DNA from: Membranipora membranacea
Taxonomy: Eukaryota > Bryozoa > Gymnolaemata > Cheilostomatida > Membraniporidae
DNA: 64,000 nt
NCBI GenBank assembly: GCA_914767715.1
Contig: OU612065.1
Span: 20,894,001-20,958,000, forward strand
Direction: 5' to 3'
Positions 12,601-26,051 of this stretch are shown here, piece by piece (within the stretch, counting starts at the first letter, position 1; every line of letters begins with the position of its first letter). The notes under the pieces were generated by a model that saw only the letters and a program-made list of their open reading frames with translations, was not told the DNA's origin and did no database searches. The position numbers and the translations under genes are program-made.

Positions 12601-15600
12601 CATTAATACAGGTTCAACACCTAAAGTCTAATAAGAAAACTTCCGGAAATGAAATCACTATAGAATCACTAATACAGCCACTACTTCATTACCTGTTAAA
12701 ATCATTGACATGATAATACAAGTCTCTATGTCAATACTAGCATAAACATACTGGTACTTAAGTGATTGTGGTGGCCATGAAATAAAAATCCTGGTAGTAA
12801 GCTGTATTTCATGATGTTGACCGTTGAGCTCCTAATGAAAATTATCCTATCTTCTTCATTCGAATTATTTCAACAATTCAACTACCACTTGCCAACATGT
12901 GCCCCCTTGCGGGGGGGCGGGGGGGGGCAGTCGGGCAAGAGTCTGGGGGGCTCAGACTAGCCCAGCTGTAGTACTAGTCCTAATACTAATTAGTGAGTTC
13001 AGATGGTTCTGGCATTGTACAGTTATGTAATTACATTGTAAATATATGTAATGTAAATGATGCAGTAGATGCAAAGGAAGTGTTGTAAACATACAAATTT
13101 CACTGTGCACAACATTCAATTTGTTCATCATGCTGAAAACAGAATTTACTGTAACTTTATCCTGAATTTCTAATTATTGAATGAACTTTTTACCTGGAAC
13201 TAGCTAAAATCCTTATTATATGGTGAGAGTGAAAAGAATATATTCAAGAGTACTAAAATGCAATGTTTATCATTTTAATATGTAACCGAGACACCCAAGG
13301 CAGGTTACGGTTCAAAAAGTTTTTAAAAAAAAGATGTATAGGGATAGCGATATTTTAGCACGGTTATTAAAAATCTTGTCTTTTGCAGGCTATTCAATGT
13401 TCGTAAACACTTTGACCAGGGCGGATTATTCTCCAAGAAAGAACCTGTGAATGCTGTTAATGGTGAGTAAAATAAAGCATAATCTGTTTATTAAAATCAT
13501 GAATGAACCAAGAAATAAATCATCGTGTATGATACAACATGACCATCATTTATTTCACGGGAAATGTTTGGATGAGATCCAAACTTGGATTGGATGTACT
13601 GGAGTGAGCTGAAGGCTTGGTCACATTTCCATTCAATGCTTCCCCCACCTCTAGTGGAATTTGAACCTACAACTCCTGGGGCAACAATTGCAAATGAAAA
13701 GCAACACAAAATTCCCAAATAAGGGATGGTTTGATAACACTGATCATCCTTCCATTAATACACCATTTGGAGTCATGCTTTGGCATTTTTGTTAACACAG
13801 CACATGATTTGTATAATGCCAGTTAGAACAGGATTTCCCTGTGCGACAGCATCACACCAAACCAGAATCTAATGTACTATCAATAATATTTCCTGTTATA
13901 CTTTAGGTATCGATCTGGATATTTATGAGGGACAGATAACTGCACTGCTTGGGCACAATGGTGCTGGGAAGACAACTCTAATCAATATGATGACTGGTAT
14001 TATGCCCGTCAGCTCAGGAGGCGCCACTGTTTATGGATATGTAAGTTATATAAGTAACTATACTCGTTGTAAGTGAGGCATTTTTTTGTGTTTTTTGTTG
14101 TTGTGATAATAACATTTCTATTTGTGCTAAAGCTCAATAGGCTCCGAAATTATGTAACTCTGCTTGTCTTAGTGATTGCACTGTTTGATTTGGAGGGGAA
14201 TCCAGCTGGATTGAAAATTATTCCTGTCAAAAGAGTGTTATACTTGTTACTTTCTTACCTTATGACATGACATGTGTGTGCTGTGGTGAAAGTTTTGTAT
14301 CAACCGAAATATGAAAGCAAAATACACCATATGTAAGAGCATTTGGTTCAGTAGCATAACATTTTGTTATTTAAATAAATTTATTATTCGAATCTTCACA
14401 GGATGCTGTGAACCAGATAGACTTACAATCAATCAGAGATATGATGGGAATCTGTCCTCAAATAGATGTCATAAACGAGAAGCTATCAGTACGAGAACAT
14501 CTTGAGCTGTATGCCAGGATGAAAGGCATTGCACCTGACGAAATTCCTCAAAGAGTGAGTTATGTATACTAAGTAAAAGATTAAATTTTCTTTTGGTAAC
14601 TGATGTTTGCGCAGCGCAGTTTTACACTATAAGGATGTGTTTCTCTGTTTCTCATGCTCCGTCAATCAGAGCAAGCATGAAATAGTATATCACTTGGAGG
14701 GGGCATCGGCCGGGGTGGGGCAAAATTCTGGTGGGCTCAGACTAGTGTTGTAGCAGCATTGGAATTAGAGTGTAGATCATACCGTCCATTCCATCAACAG
14801 TGGTACATTTGTTTGACTTGCCATGCATGACCTCACTAATGACATATTCGTTGCAGGTAGAAAAAACTATGCAAGACTGTGATTTGGTTGATCAGGCTGA
14901 CACATTTGGAGCTAAACTTAGTGGTGGACAGAAGAGAAAATTAAATGTCGGCATGGCTTTGATCGGTGATCCAAAAGTAGAGTATTATCATCAATCTTCT
15001 ATTGTACCATCCTGTTTTCACTGATTAAATCCAAAAACCTAAAGTTGATTAGATACTTGCCTCTCAATTTGATTACGGTCATTTTTCTCAACAATTGCAA
15101 ATTGAAGATTTCCATAGATAGCTAGCCAATGTTTTGGCTCTGATCAGATTCACTTTCACTCTATCTCAAGTAGGTACTTTCAGAGACTGGCATTCTTACC
15201 AACAGGCAATCAGAGCCAACACATTTGACAATACGTAGCTTTCTGTTAGTTGGGTACTCAACTAAGGTCAGCAAACTACTTCCCACAAAAAATATACGGT
15301 TCTTGATACAAGCTTTTATATTGACTTCTTATACAATTATACAATCAATGAGATTAACATTGTCATGTTGTCAGATTTTGTTTCTGGATGAGCCCACTGC
15401 TGGTATGGATCCATATTCTCGTAGACACCTCTGGGATTTGTTAAAGAAGAGTCGAGCAGGTCGGGTTGTTCTACTGACCACACATTTCATGGACGAGGCT
15501 GATATACTGGCTGGTATGTTATATTTGACTATATTACTGAGTAATCCAATCAGATGGAAATGTTTTCATTGCACCAGTTTAAATTTTGAGATTACACCCT

Positions 15601-18600
15601 TTATGCATTTGCAGAAAGTTTTTTTTATATTTTTTTGAAGTTATCTTGCCAACACTTGTAACGACTGCTGATACAGATGTGAGCGGAACTTTCAGATTTC
15701 TCTCAGTTAAAATGATGATGTTAACATGAGACAGATATCTATTCGAAATATTTCTTGCTCTAGCTACGAACCGTCTTTTTAGCAGATTAGTCATAATTAT
15801 GCGATTTTGCCGATTTCCAAATATTACGAGTTGCCCATCCACTTTCTGCTAGTAAATAACTCTTACACACATGTTCTGTTAACATTGCCAAAGATGACTT
15901 GATGTCACCAAACCATAAGGACACTTTACATGTAAGTTTTTTTGTCAAATTTTTACCTTACTTCTGTTTTAGATCGTAAAGCAATCATATCAAAGGGAAA
16001 ATTACAGTGTGCCGGATCTTCACTCTATCTGAAAAATAAATTTGGCATCGGATATCAGCTCTCGTAAGTACAGGACTTTCTAAAGTTAAATGACTCAGTT
16101 CAACAATTCATTAACTGATTTATGTTTCAATTTTCTATTGATTATCACAGTTTTGATTATAAAGATACAATATTCTGCTATATTTAGATTACGCCATTAC
16201 ACATTACATTATTATGACCTGCATAAGTCTATCAAATTTCATTTTGAGTACACAGGGATGTATCTGCATGTGACCTGTTCCTTACATTCAGCAATTTGCA
16301 AGCATTGATTGGGTTAAAATATGAAGTGATGGTACCTTGTGGGCCAAAATTGTGATATTATGATTGTCTGTATGATTTACAGGCTGGTTGTTGAGGACCC
16401 ATCAAAACAGGATGAGATTACCTCCACTATCACACAGGCTGTCGAAGGAAGTTCTCACCAACGGACATTTGGAAAAGAAGTCAATTACAGCTTACCGTTT
16501 GATCAATCTAATAACTTTGCAAGTGAGTTCTTTGCCAATTTTTTTTTTCAATAATTCTTTTTTCCAGTTTATAAATTAGCTGTCAAAACTATCATCACCA
16601 GTGTCACAGCATTCAGTGGCAAATTTTCTTCTACTCATCACACTTATCTTATGCTGAAAACCCCACTGTAAATTGTTTAAAGTTTCAGAGTTTGCTGATT
16701 TCTCACTGAAGCATCAAATCTCCACAGTTAATAATATCATGATGTCACACTAAATTCTGGCCAGCAGTTCTTTATCTGTATCTTTGGCTGTATTGTAGGT
16801 TTGTTTGAAACTCTAGACACAAGGAAGGATGAGCTGACAGTTTCTAGCTATTCCATATCAATGACAACATTAGAGGAGGTGTTTTTGAAGCTAGGTATGC
16901 TCATTGTTCATTATTAATACAAGTACTTTGTGCGGGATTTCTTTCCGGGGTTTCTTTTTATAATCCCAAGATATTATGTTAGTCAAGGGAATCCTTTGCA
17001 TTGGATCTGGATGAAAATATTTAAAATTTACTAGCATTTCTTCTAGCTCTGCTAATAATAATAGACTAGTGATAATTTTGATTCTAACTTTTCATCAGGT
17101 GAGGATGCTGAAATGGAAGGAAAAAAGAACGGTGATCACGAAAGTAATGGGCACCTCACTGATGATACAATACAACTCAATATGATGGAACAAGGTAAAA
17201 TATCTTACTACATGATCAATAGCCAATGGTCAAGTTTTAAACAGCGACATCAGCTAATATATTTTGGCATTTATGTAAATTTTGATTCTTGCTAGATCAT
17301 ACATTGCTAACGAGTTAACTCCATCCTAGTTTGCCATTTTTATGTCTTCAACATTACAGTACTGGTGGAACATATTTGCCTTAACGTGATATATCATCTC
17401 TTCGGTTCCTCTTGGCCTGCGTTAAAAATTCCTTCAATAACACTTGTCCGACTATTATTTCGTATCCTTATTTTTTTTAATTGGATGCTTCTTAATTGAA
17501 TGGTTACACATTAACAAAATCACATTGCAATCAAATAGGCAGCAATGGGAAAAATTATGCAAAAGTGTGATGTAAATCAGCTATACCTCAACTCTGAACT
17601 GTCTCAAAACCCTTTACTCAAATTTGAGTTCTCCCATAAGCATAACAAGTTATTGTATGATGAAATTTGGCATGTCTATGTGACTGTTGACTGATTGTAG
17701 AAATTGAAAACCCAGTCGAACTGAAACCAGTGGAAGGATACAACACAGACGGGGAGAGAATAAAGTACATGATAAAGCAGGTGTTTAGGATGATCGTCAG
17801 GGTTAAACCTATGCTAGTGGTAGTCTTCTTTGTCATTGCCTTCCTTATTGCTGGGCTCGTCATGATGCTTGTAAGTTTATTCAATTTTTTCCTTCGGTTT
17901 GCGCCAATTTTGCTCTTGCTTATTTTCTATGATTGTTTTCACTGCGGTTCAGTTAAAAAGTATTGTCTGAAGGACAAACGAGTGTGTCTGCATTTGCGAT
18001 TGATCCACTTTGAATTTGATTAACATGGTATAGTATACTTTTGTACTCTTAAATTATGATGATTAATGGTCACCTCTCCATATTTTGGAATGTTTTTTTT
18101 TCAGTTTATCTCTTGTGTACCTTCCCTTTTAGACCTCACAGCCAAAGGTACAGGCACCTGAAGAGCCTAAACCTATATCTCTATCCCTGCCGGAATCAAT
18201 CAGAGACGGCAACAGTGCTTATCAGTCAGACAGAATAATCTACTTCAACAACACTAATGGTAGGTGGTCTTGTGCACTTCCCTTCTCCCTCTCCCCTTCT
18301 ACAGATCTTCAGACTTTCAATAGAACTGCCCTCCTTGACAATAATATTTCTGACAAATTCACTTGATAAGTATACCCATTTATCTTTGCTTTTGCATGGT
18401 CTCATATGTCCAAGTGGCTTGATCGGCAAATAAATTTGATACACATATTACGTATACTGGTACGCTGTGGCATACACCCAGAAAGGGAGCAACTCTGATG
18501 CTAGGAAGATTGATCAAACTCAATTTTATCATGAGGGTGGGATATGACTTCCCATCCCTCCTGCCCACCCTCCCTGAGCTTATAGCAACTTTCATATGAT

Positions 18601-21600
18601 TTTCTGGATCATGATATTGATTACATTTGTCATTGTTGTACTTGTACATATGAGTCAAGTTCCAAGTTTGTTGTAGTCGAGTCCCAAAGCTCTCAACATA
18701 ATACCTAGTTTTTCCCTCAGACAAAAAATATAATGAGATCAGCATTTTACTCAAAAGTGCCATGCATGAAGTCAGATTATAAATTGTAAGTATATGATCT
18801 ACCCAATTCTTCTTGACAGTTATGTGTTTAAATTTACCAGGTGATATCGACTCTCTTGTAACGAATATGGGATCACAACTCACCTCAGATATGTACATGT
18901 CCGCATATGATGGGTCTTATGATAAGACAATGGTCTCCTCAGCATTCGGTTATGATGTGAATCAGTTTACGGCGGTATGTACACATTGTGGATCACCTCA
19001 AATCACAAGCGATATTATTACAGTGTAGTTGAATTTCAATGATTCCTGTACTGTGCTGCTAGTCTCTGACTACTTTGCTTTTAGTAAAACCATAATGTAT
19101 ATTATATATTATAATGGTATATGACATATGAAAGTATATATGTTTATGGTAACAAAAGATGACGATGAGTTGTTACTATATTCAAAAGACAAAAATACGT
19201 TTCTAGTCAAAGTTTTTCAAAATTCTCTCTCCACGGACGACCCTCCTTAGCATTTTGGTCAATCTTCACATGAATTTTAACACCAAGTTGTAATGGCCTA
19301 TAAAGAAATGACCACTAAAAAGATTTAATAAATAATTAGGATATGTTTAGAAGGATAATTGATAAATTCAATAAGGATCCCTATTTTATTCAATCTTCAG
19401 GGCAATATGGTGGAATATATAAGAAGGTGCAGCCCTTAAAAACATTCCTTTTTGTAGTGTGCATACAATTCAATTTCACCATGATTCTTATAAATATATT
19501 TTGTAGATAACAGCGAGCTCTAACTTGACAATCAGATATAATCACACATATCAAATGTCATTACCTGTTGCTGTCAATATGCTGGGAACAGCCATGTATA
19601 AGATTGCTGCCAATGACCCTCAGGTAACAAGAACCTTGTAACTTAGTCAATTTCGATAGTATGTCTTGATCTATGTGACAGATCAATGAGAAATAGAAGA
19701 ATATTGTTGTTGCTTGTCTAAATAGCTTCCACAAACCATATGAAGCTGTTGAGGTAGGCTGATCGAGGTTATACTATTGATTTTTCTCTACTATACTACT
19801 TTTCTATTTGAAATGTCTCTCCCTTATATCATTCTGGGACTAGTGATTTGAAAAATTATGATTTCTGTATATCTCATCGTTGCTGTTTTTACTGATTTCC
19901 AGGCTGAAATACTAACATCAGTTAAACAGTGGCCAGTGTCTGAGAGACCATCGTTTCAGCCGTCAGCGTCTGCCTTCTCTGGTTTATTCTTTGTCCTCGC
20001 TTTGTTCACTGCTGCAGCTACGTTTGGTGTAGTCATCGTAGGAGTAAGTATATTTTGACTGTTATGGTCCTACCGTGTTTGATTTGAGTCGCTTGACATA
20101 CTTTCTGATATCAATTGAAATATAATGAAACTTATTAAGCCATCTTCTTGTTGATTTAATTTCTGTTAGTGGAAGTTTTTTGCGATCGAGTAGTTTGGTT
20201 TTTCACTCACGCTAATCAATCAATTTGTGAACGGTGTGCAAGGAAAACAATGTAAAAGCTGTTTTTAGCAGGGGTGTGGTGGGGGACCTGTGCCCCTATT
20301 AAAATAGTAAGGGTACACGTGACGGCTAAATCTTGCAATGAAATAACTCACATATTTATGTTGTAGGACCGAGAGAAAGGAAGGCGGACTATGTTGAGAG
20401 TTGCCAGTGTATCTGTGAATTCTTACTTTGGCACATATTTTGTGGTAACCATATCGCTACTTATCCCGCTACTGCTCATCGGAGGAATAGCTATAATAGC
20501 TGCTCAGGTATGTGAGGATTTTAATATTAAGATGGAGATAGAAAATTCTAAATCAAAACATTTCATTTTTTTTTATCAAGCGATGCGGTGTATATGGCCA
20601 AGAAAACTTTAGGATTTGTTCATATGAGTGTTGAACTAACCTTCTCATGAGAAAAAAATACTTCTTATTCGATCTTATGTTTGGATTGTGTGAGAAGTTA
20701 CAGTATAGTGAGGAAACTCAAATTTGATTGTTTTATTCTTAACCTGAGAATTTCACCTGTGCAACCAGCCTGATCATTTTAGCCCTGTGAATGTCTGCAA
20801 ACCTGTGCTATAATTATATAGGTGAACTCATTCAAGTCTCCTGTAGCAGCAGTTCTTCTCCTTATACACATGGTGATACAGGCCTGTAATGCACCACTCA
20901 TTAGCTTTGCATGGACTTATGCCTTTGAGCGCGAACAGTCAGCTGGAAATATAGGCAGCATCAACAATCTGGTGAGCGACTTGATAAGATGTAACATTTA
21001 TTTGCTTACTCATATTATGGGAGAATAACGTTGTTGTTGGAAGAAGTATTGTAACTGTCATTCACAGGTGCTCTTCTGTGGGTTAAAGTAATGTGGGTTC
21101 AAATAGCTGTCTCTGACCGAAGACTGAGACATAAAGGCGCTTTTTATATCTCAACCATCAGCTGCACTGTGCCAACAATAATATCATTTTTTTAGAATAT
21201 TTAGAAGTTAGCCTCAACTGATTTGTGAAGCTCTTTAGAACCTGTGTCTACAAAATATTCCTGAAACCAAGGAGTAACTGACACTCCTTGCTTCAACCTG
21301 ATTGGCTAAACAAACACATATATTTATGATACTGTGGTAACAGGAATGTTATTTTCTCTCTTTCAGTTTGCCATATTGTTTTTCTTACCCGTGGCCATCA
21401 TGTTCATTATTCCGAGTACGATTGATACTGCCTCGATAGTACATCATTTCCTTTGTATACTGATACCATACTACAGCTACCCCGGTGGTTTCCTCGCTTT
21501 TGACAACGTATACAGGTATGATATTTGTTTGTTGGTATCCAAGAGTCATTAATGTCAGCTAGAGTTTAATTTAGCTTATTTCGAGAAGGCATAATTTTAC

Positions 21601-24600
21601 TGCGAAAAGGTAAACTTCTCCTACTTCAAACACTTTATTTGCCTAGCATATCTGTTTCCTATAGTTTCCTCATACTTTTTTTATTTGTTAGATATGATGA
21701 TGCTTTGCCTGAGAAATTTCTTGATACATAACATTGACATTTTGAATGTAATACATCAAGAAATTTATTATGTAGTGCTTTGTCACTTAGCACAGAATAG
21801 GAAAAGGGAGTTAAAACTTGAGATTTGATAAGCTGTACTGAATTGATATTCAGGACTGGATTAGTAAGACGCTTGAAACCCAAATCCTTATGGCATCAAT
21901 GTTTTATATGATAAGCCAAATAAAGTTTATCACACTTACAAAACTACTAGCCATCAAACAATCTTCGGTCATCCAACAACCAGATAAATTTCAGCCTGAC
22001 CCTTGTTCATACTCACTAATTGCCCTACTTACCATTTCAGGAAATACACAATCAGTCAATTAGTCAGTGGAGCTTCTACTATTGATGAAATTCCGCCAGC
22101 TATTGATTACTTCAACCCAGAAAATGGTGTCCTCTCGGCATTACTCGGTGTAAGTATACAAGGTTCAGCTCCCTTGTCTGCATTTGAGTGTTCCTAAATA
22201 ACATAGCCTGTCATAAATTTCTGAATACGCTTAGGATTAAAATGTGATTGTTGGGTGAATCGGCACATTATGGGGATGCTGATCAACTGTCTTGTCCACG
22301 CCAATTCACAAAAATAGAGGTACATATATCAAGCAAGGAGTAAGCGTAGGTCATGAAACAAAAACATTTGACTATAGGATGGATCTCATTTATCAGATTT
22401 GGCTAAAATTGCAAACAACCATTCTGATTTATATATATCTCCAAATTAATTGTCTTGTTTATATACAGGGTCTCCTGTGGATCGGCCTGTCCATTCTCTT
22501 TATACGAATTGGTGAGGTTCGCCTGAGTGGAGGAAAACTATCTGATGTGTGCAGCTGTAAAAGTAATGCTATCAGTATGTACGATCCGAACGCTGTCAAC
22601 ACTGATCGTCTGCCAGATGAAGATGAGGATGTGAAAGAGGAGCGGCAGACTGTGGAGGCTATGTGGAATGACCCATCAGAGGTAACATTTTCTTTTCTCG
22701 TTAATATCGTACCTCATGCCATTGTTCTCCTCAAGGCTCCAATTTTTCTAACAAAATTAAGATTCATAATGTCTTTTTCCATTATCATTGTTATCTTGAG
22801 CGAGTTTCCAGCGTACATATCATGCGATAGAAATGGGGAAACTGGAAGGTTCTCTCAGGCTGGTCACAGTAGTTCACAGTGTTTAATTTTGGTGAGGGCT
22901 TCAACTATAATATTTTTTCTTATTTCGTTGATATAGGATACTGTTATGATGGCGAATGATTTAAGGAAAACTTTTCCCAAAAGAAAACAGAAGCAGCCAA
23001 AAGTGGCTGTCAGAAATGTATCATTCCATGTGACAAATGGAGAAGTTTTTGGACTACTGGGACCTAACGGGGCTGGAAAGTCAACTGTCATAAACATGGT
23101 AATTGCTGAACATGCACCAAGTGCCGGAAAGGTTGGTTTTATGTCATGTAATCTTCTGGAGAGTAATACTTTTTGTTGGACTCAGTCTTACTTCAGTCTT
23201 CCTAGATCTCAATTCAGCTGTCAATATGTTACCAATTCTTGATTACTAAAATTTTGGTTTCCATAATTTGCTTGTTCTGAAAGTGTGTGGTAATGAAAGG
23301 CCCCTGATATGTCACAAGGCACAGATATATTGTTGTATTCAATGTCGGTTTATATAATGAAATGTGAACAGGTGATATTAGCTTAAGCTTAGAATTTAAA
23401 TTTTCACCCAAATCTTTGGCACCTTGTTAACAACCTTCTCTCATTAATATGTAGATTGCTGTGGATAAGATAGAAGTACATTCAGCTCTGACAGATGCCT
23501 ACAAGATTATAGGATTTTGTCCACAGGCTGATGCCTTGTGGCCGTACGGAACGGTGTATGAGATACTGGTGTTCTACGGTATATCAGCTGGTCTCACAGC
23601 AAATCAGGCAGAGCTAGTATCTAATTAGTGAGTAATTCGTGTGCAATGATGAATTGTGATGACCCTCTGAAATATAATGTCTGTGTTTCCACCATGATAT
23701 GATTGTTGGGAAATGAGAAATTTGGGATGGCAAACTAAAGCCTCTCATAAAAACTGATGCCAAACATTCTTAAAATTATTGTAGACCGACAATAAATATA
23801 TATATATATACAAGTCCGCTTTGTTATAACTTCTTTGGCGGAATGTACAATTTTCTTGATAAAAACGAATAAGTTTATGGCCTACAGAGAACATCAATTT
23901 AAAGCAAGATTCATGACATTTTTGGCATGATTATAGTTACCTGAAGATGATGAAGATTGAAGAACACAGGGATAAGATCACCGAACATCTGTCTGGAGGC
24001 ACAAGGAGAAAGGTAAGCAAAGGGCTGCTTAATAATCACTTGTGCAGTAGAGGCACCTGTTTTTAATGGACAGGCAATTTGTTTTATGATGCGTTTGACA
24101 GTCTCTTTAGTGATTATGATGTATAAGCATATTCATAGAGTATAACATGTATGTAATACTCAGCATAAAATCATAATATAATGAATGATTTTATTTATCC
24201 GCTTATCTTATCTGTCAATCAACCCCAATTTGCTTGTATGAATTTCAGGTTCCTTCTACCGGAGAGACTAGAAGAGGGGGGGGGGGAATACAACTTCAGG
24301 TGAATTGTGTCGAACTTGCTATGATCCACATTCCACACTGCCATAGTTTGGTGGGATGGGATGTATAATAGCGCCATTTTTATTCCATTTTTTTGTTATA
24401 GGTTAGCTTGGCAGTCTCTCTGATGGGGTGGCCTAGGCTGGTGTTACTTGATGAGCCATCTACAGGTTTAGATCCTTCTTCTAAAAGGTTCTTGTGGGAC
24501 ACAATAAGAGCATCATTCTCTGGCTATAGTAGAGCAGCCATTCTCACCACTCATTATATGGAGGAAGCTGATGCCTTATGTAACAGAATAGGAATTATGG

Positions 24601-26051
24601 TCAACGGAGCCATCGAGTAAGTCATTATAAAATATGTCCAAAATGAACATTTCAGAGTATGACTCTTTGGTAACTCAATTTGGGACAAGGTCTAAGGCCC
24701 CTTATTACTATTTTACCCCTTAACATGCCATATTATCTCTCCGAGAGAATAAAAACCCTCTAGCTTGGTACTAGGTTGATTCTTAATACAAGAAAGTTAT
24801 AGTAGGCCAGTTTATGACCCTGATGAGATTTTTCTATCCAATACGCTGTTACCATTCTAAACAACAGTTTGTTATTTTTCAATTAATTTTGTAGGTGTTT
24901 GGGGACTTCTTCACACCTCAAAACTAAGTACGGTGACGGATTCCAGCTTGAGATCAAGCTCAAGGACACAGGAAACTCCGAAGAAGCGCTCAATAAACTG
25001 AAGTCATTCATTACAGAACAGTATCCCCGAACAGCCATCCTGGAGTCCTTCTCTGATAGGATTCTGTATGCCATGCCTACTGACAGTATTAGCTCTCCTG
25101 CTCAAGTGTTTGGACCAATAGAACAAAGTAAGTAGATTGAAGCGTGAACTGACCCTGGGTTGGACCATAGACTCCAAAGCAATAGTTCATTATTATCTAT
25201 TACTGTTAATTATATACTATTATTAATCATAATTTAACATAAATTATATTTATGATTTGTGACTGCTAAGCCTATCGGCTGTCATCTTGCTGTGTTAGAC
25301 TCCCCTCCGTTTGATTCACTTCTTGGATAAGTTTTATTTTTATCAGGGGATCATAATCAAGCCACAGTTTCAATTTCTCGTTTTTGTTATAATGAATACA
25401 CTTTTTGCTGTCAGAGTAGTATGTGTACATGTTTTTTTTATTTATCTTACCCATAGATAAAGATGAACTAATGATTGAAGAGTACAGCTTTTCACAGACA
25501 ACACTTGAACAGGTAAGATGGATTCAGTTGTGAAGTCACCTCACATTATTATGTTCATTGGTTGGTATCTCATCAATTCAGTTGTCTTGAACATATACTT
25601 AGTCCAACAACATCGGTATCTCATATCCATTTGAATATGAGTGAATGAATACATCTCACTTACTAACTCTGTGAGACACAGTTTACCTTCTGTAAATCAC
25701 TGTCAGGACATCAACAACTTAACCAATGAATCAATTATTAATCTCCCTTCGATAATATGTAACCAATCTTAGCGCTATATAAAAATCTATAGTTTTAGAG
25801 TTGCCTCCCATATTTATAGAGCAGACAACTGCTTATTACTCGTCAAGAAGGATATTTTCAATACATCGAGCTCCGCAATCTTGATTTTTGGGATATTTTA
25901 GGTTTTCCTTCAGTTTGCAAAGCAGCAGCTAGATGCTGATGAGGATGAAGCAAATGCAGAAAAGAATCGTAAGAAAGCCAGAGAGCTGCTCAGACAGAAA
26001 TCCACCCTATCTACATCAGGGGATAACCCAACAGAGAGAACCCATCTATAA
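6689..26051 (+). CDS. ABC transporter subfamily A (full-length, ABCA3-like layout)
   Basis: A two-half ABCA lipid/sterol-type transporter in membranes, 34 coding exons, 1693 residues (human ABCA3 about 1700). Exons: 6689-6790, 7382-7558, 9182-9383, 9627-9718, 10129-10352, 10819-11182, 11594-11744, 12100-12277, 13389-13462, 13907-14040, 14402-14554, 14857-14976, 15375-15513, 15973-16063, 16383-16522, 16799-16894, 17099-17194, 17701-17870, 18133-18259, 18841-18974, 19507-19623, 19903-20043, 20367-20507, 20822-20971, 21367-21515, 22041-22149, 22469-22681, 22937-23131, 23455-23627, 23937-24012, 24402-24616, 24895-25127, 25457-25512, 25902-26051; every phase joins. Seen: TM1 at 35-49; a short ectodomain (about 50-220) with Cys and Asn-X-Ser/Thr sites; TM cluster about 222-437; NBD1 with Walker [10 protein letters not shown] (~537), Q-loop CPQ, LSGGQ (~638), [12 protein letters not shown]-loop [12 protein letters not shown]2 about 882-1328; NBD2 with GPNGAGKST (~1370), [26 protein letters not shown]-terminal [13 protein letters not shown]. 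Both ATP sites look intact. Subfamily A is certain, but the ortholog (ABCA3 versus another member) and substrate are not. Confidence 0.95.
10477..10568. mobile_element. Small inverted-repeat element with 10-bp direct repeats
   Basis: Imperfect arms of about 30 bp (10477-10507 and 10539-10568, meeting at gcctgca/tgcaggc) surround about 31 bp. The direct repeat gtacagaact occurs at both borders (10470-10479 and 10567-10576). A probable non-autonomous DNA transposon in an ABCA intron. Confidence 0.55.
11910..12069 (+). mobile_element. MITE family M1, copy A, with internal tandem expansion
   Basis: Shares attggtcccttcag, agatctcaatg, ggacaaat, ggtcccca and gtttgaat-type blocks with copies at 2628-2806 and 43763-43928, ending gaactgcactg. 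The left end is degraded. It ends about 30 bp before the acceptor of ABCA exon 8. Confidence 0.65.
11945..12021 (+). repeat. 11-bp tandem repeat, 7 copies
   Basis: Seven perfect head-to-tail copies of atgcttaatta in ABCA intron 7. The unit resembles the tgcttaattag segment of the M1 MITE that contains it, so the array probably arose by slippage inside the element. Confidence 0.9.
12911..12960 (+). repeat. G-rich dispersed hairpin motif, copy 1
   Basis: A G-run followed by cagtcgggcaagagtctg, another G-run and ctcagactag. The agtctg...cagact arms can pair around the G-run. Related copies lie at 14697-14745, 38640-38690 (inverted) and 55588-55638. In ABCA intron 8. Confidence 0.65.
14697..14745 (+). 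repeat. G-rich dispersed hairpin motif, copy 2
   Basis: gggcatcggccggggtgggg, then caaaattctggtgggctcag and actag. Same arrangement as the copy at 12911-12960, slightly decayed. In the ABCA intron upstream of exon 14857-14976. Confidence 0.6.
21716..21771. repeat. Intronic inverted repeat
   Basis: aaatttcttgatacat is followed about 20 bp later by its near-complement atacatcaagaaattta, a possible hairpin in an ABCA intron. No other feature. Confidence 0.45.

Noticed and set aside
18380-18898. 172-codon minus-strand frame inside the ABCA gene
   Set aside because: Overlaps ABCA exon 18841-18974 on the other strand and resembles no protein family; a chance frame.
24241-24300. Possible extra ABCA exon after ttcag at about 24249
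   Set aside because: Joining exon 30 directly to 24402 gives an uninterrupted ABC signature to Walker B region, whereas including this would break the domain.
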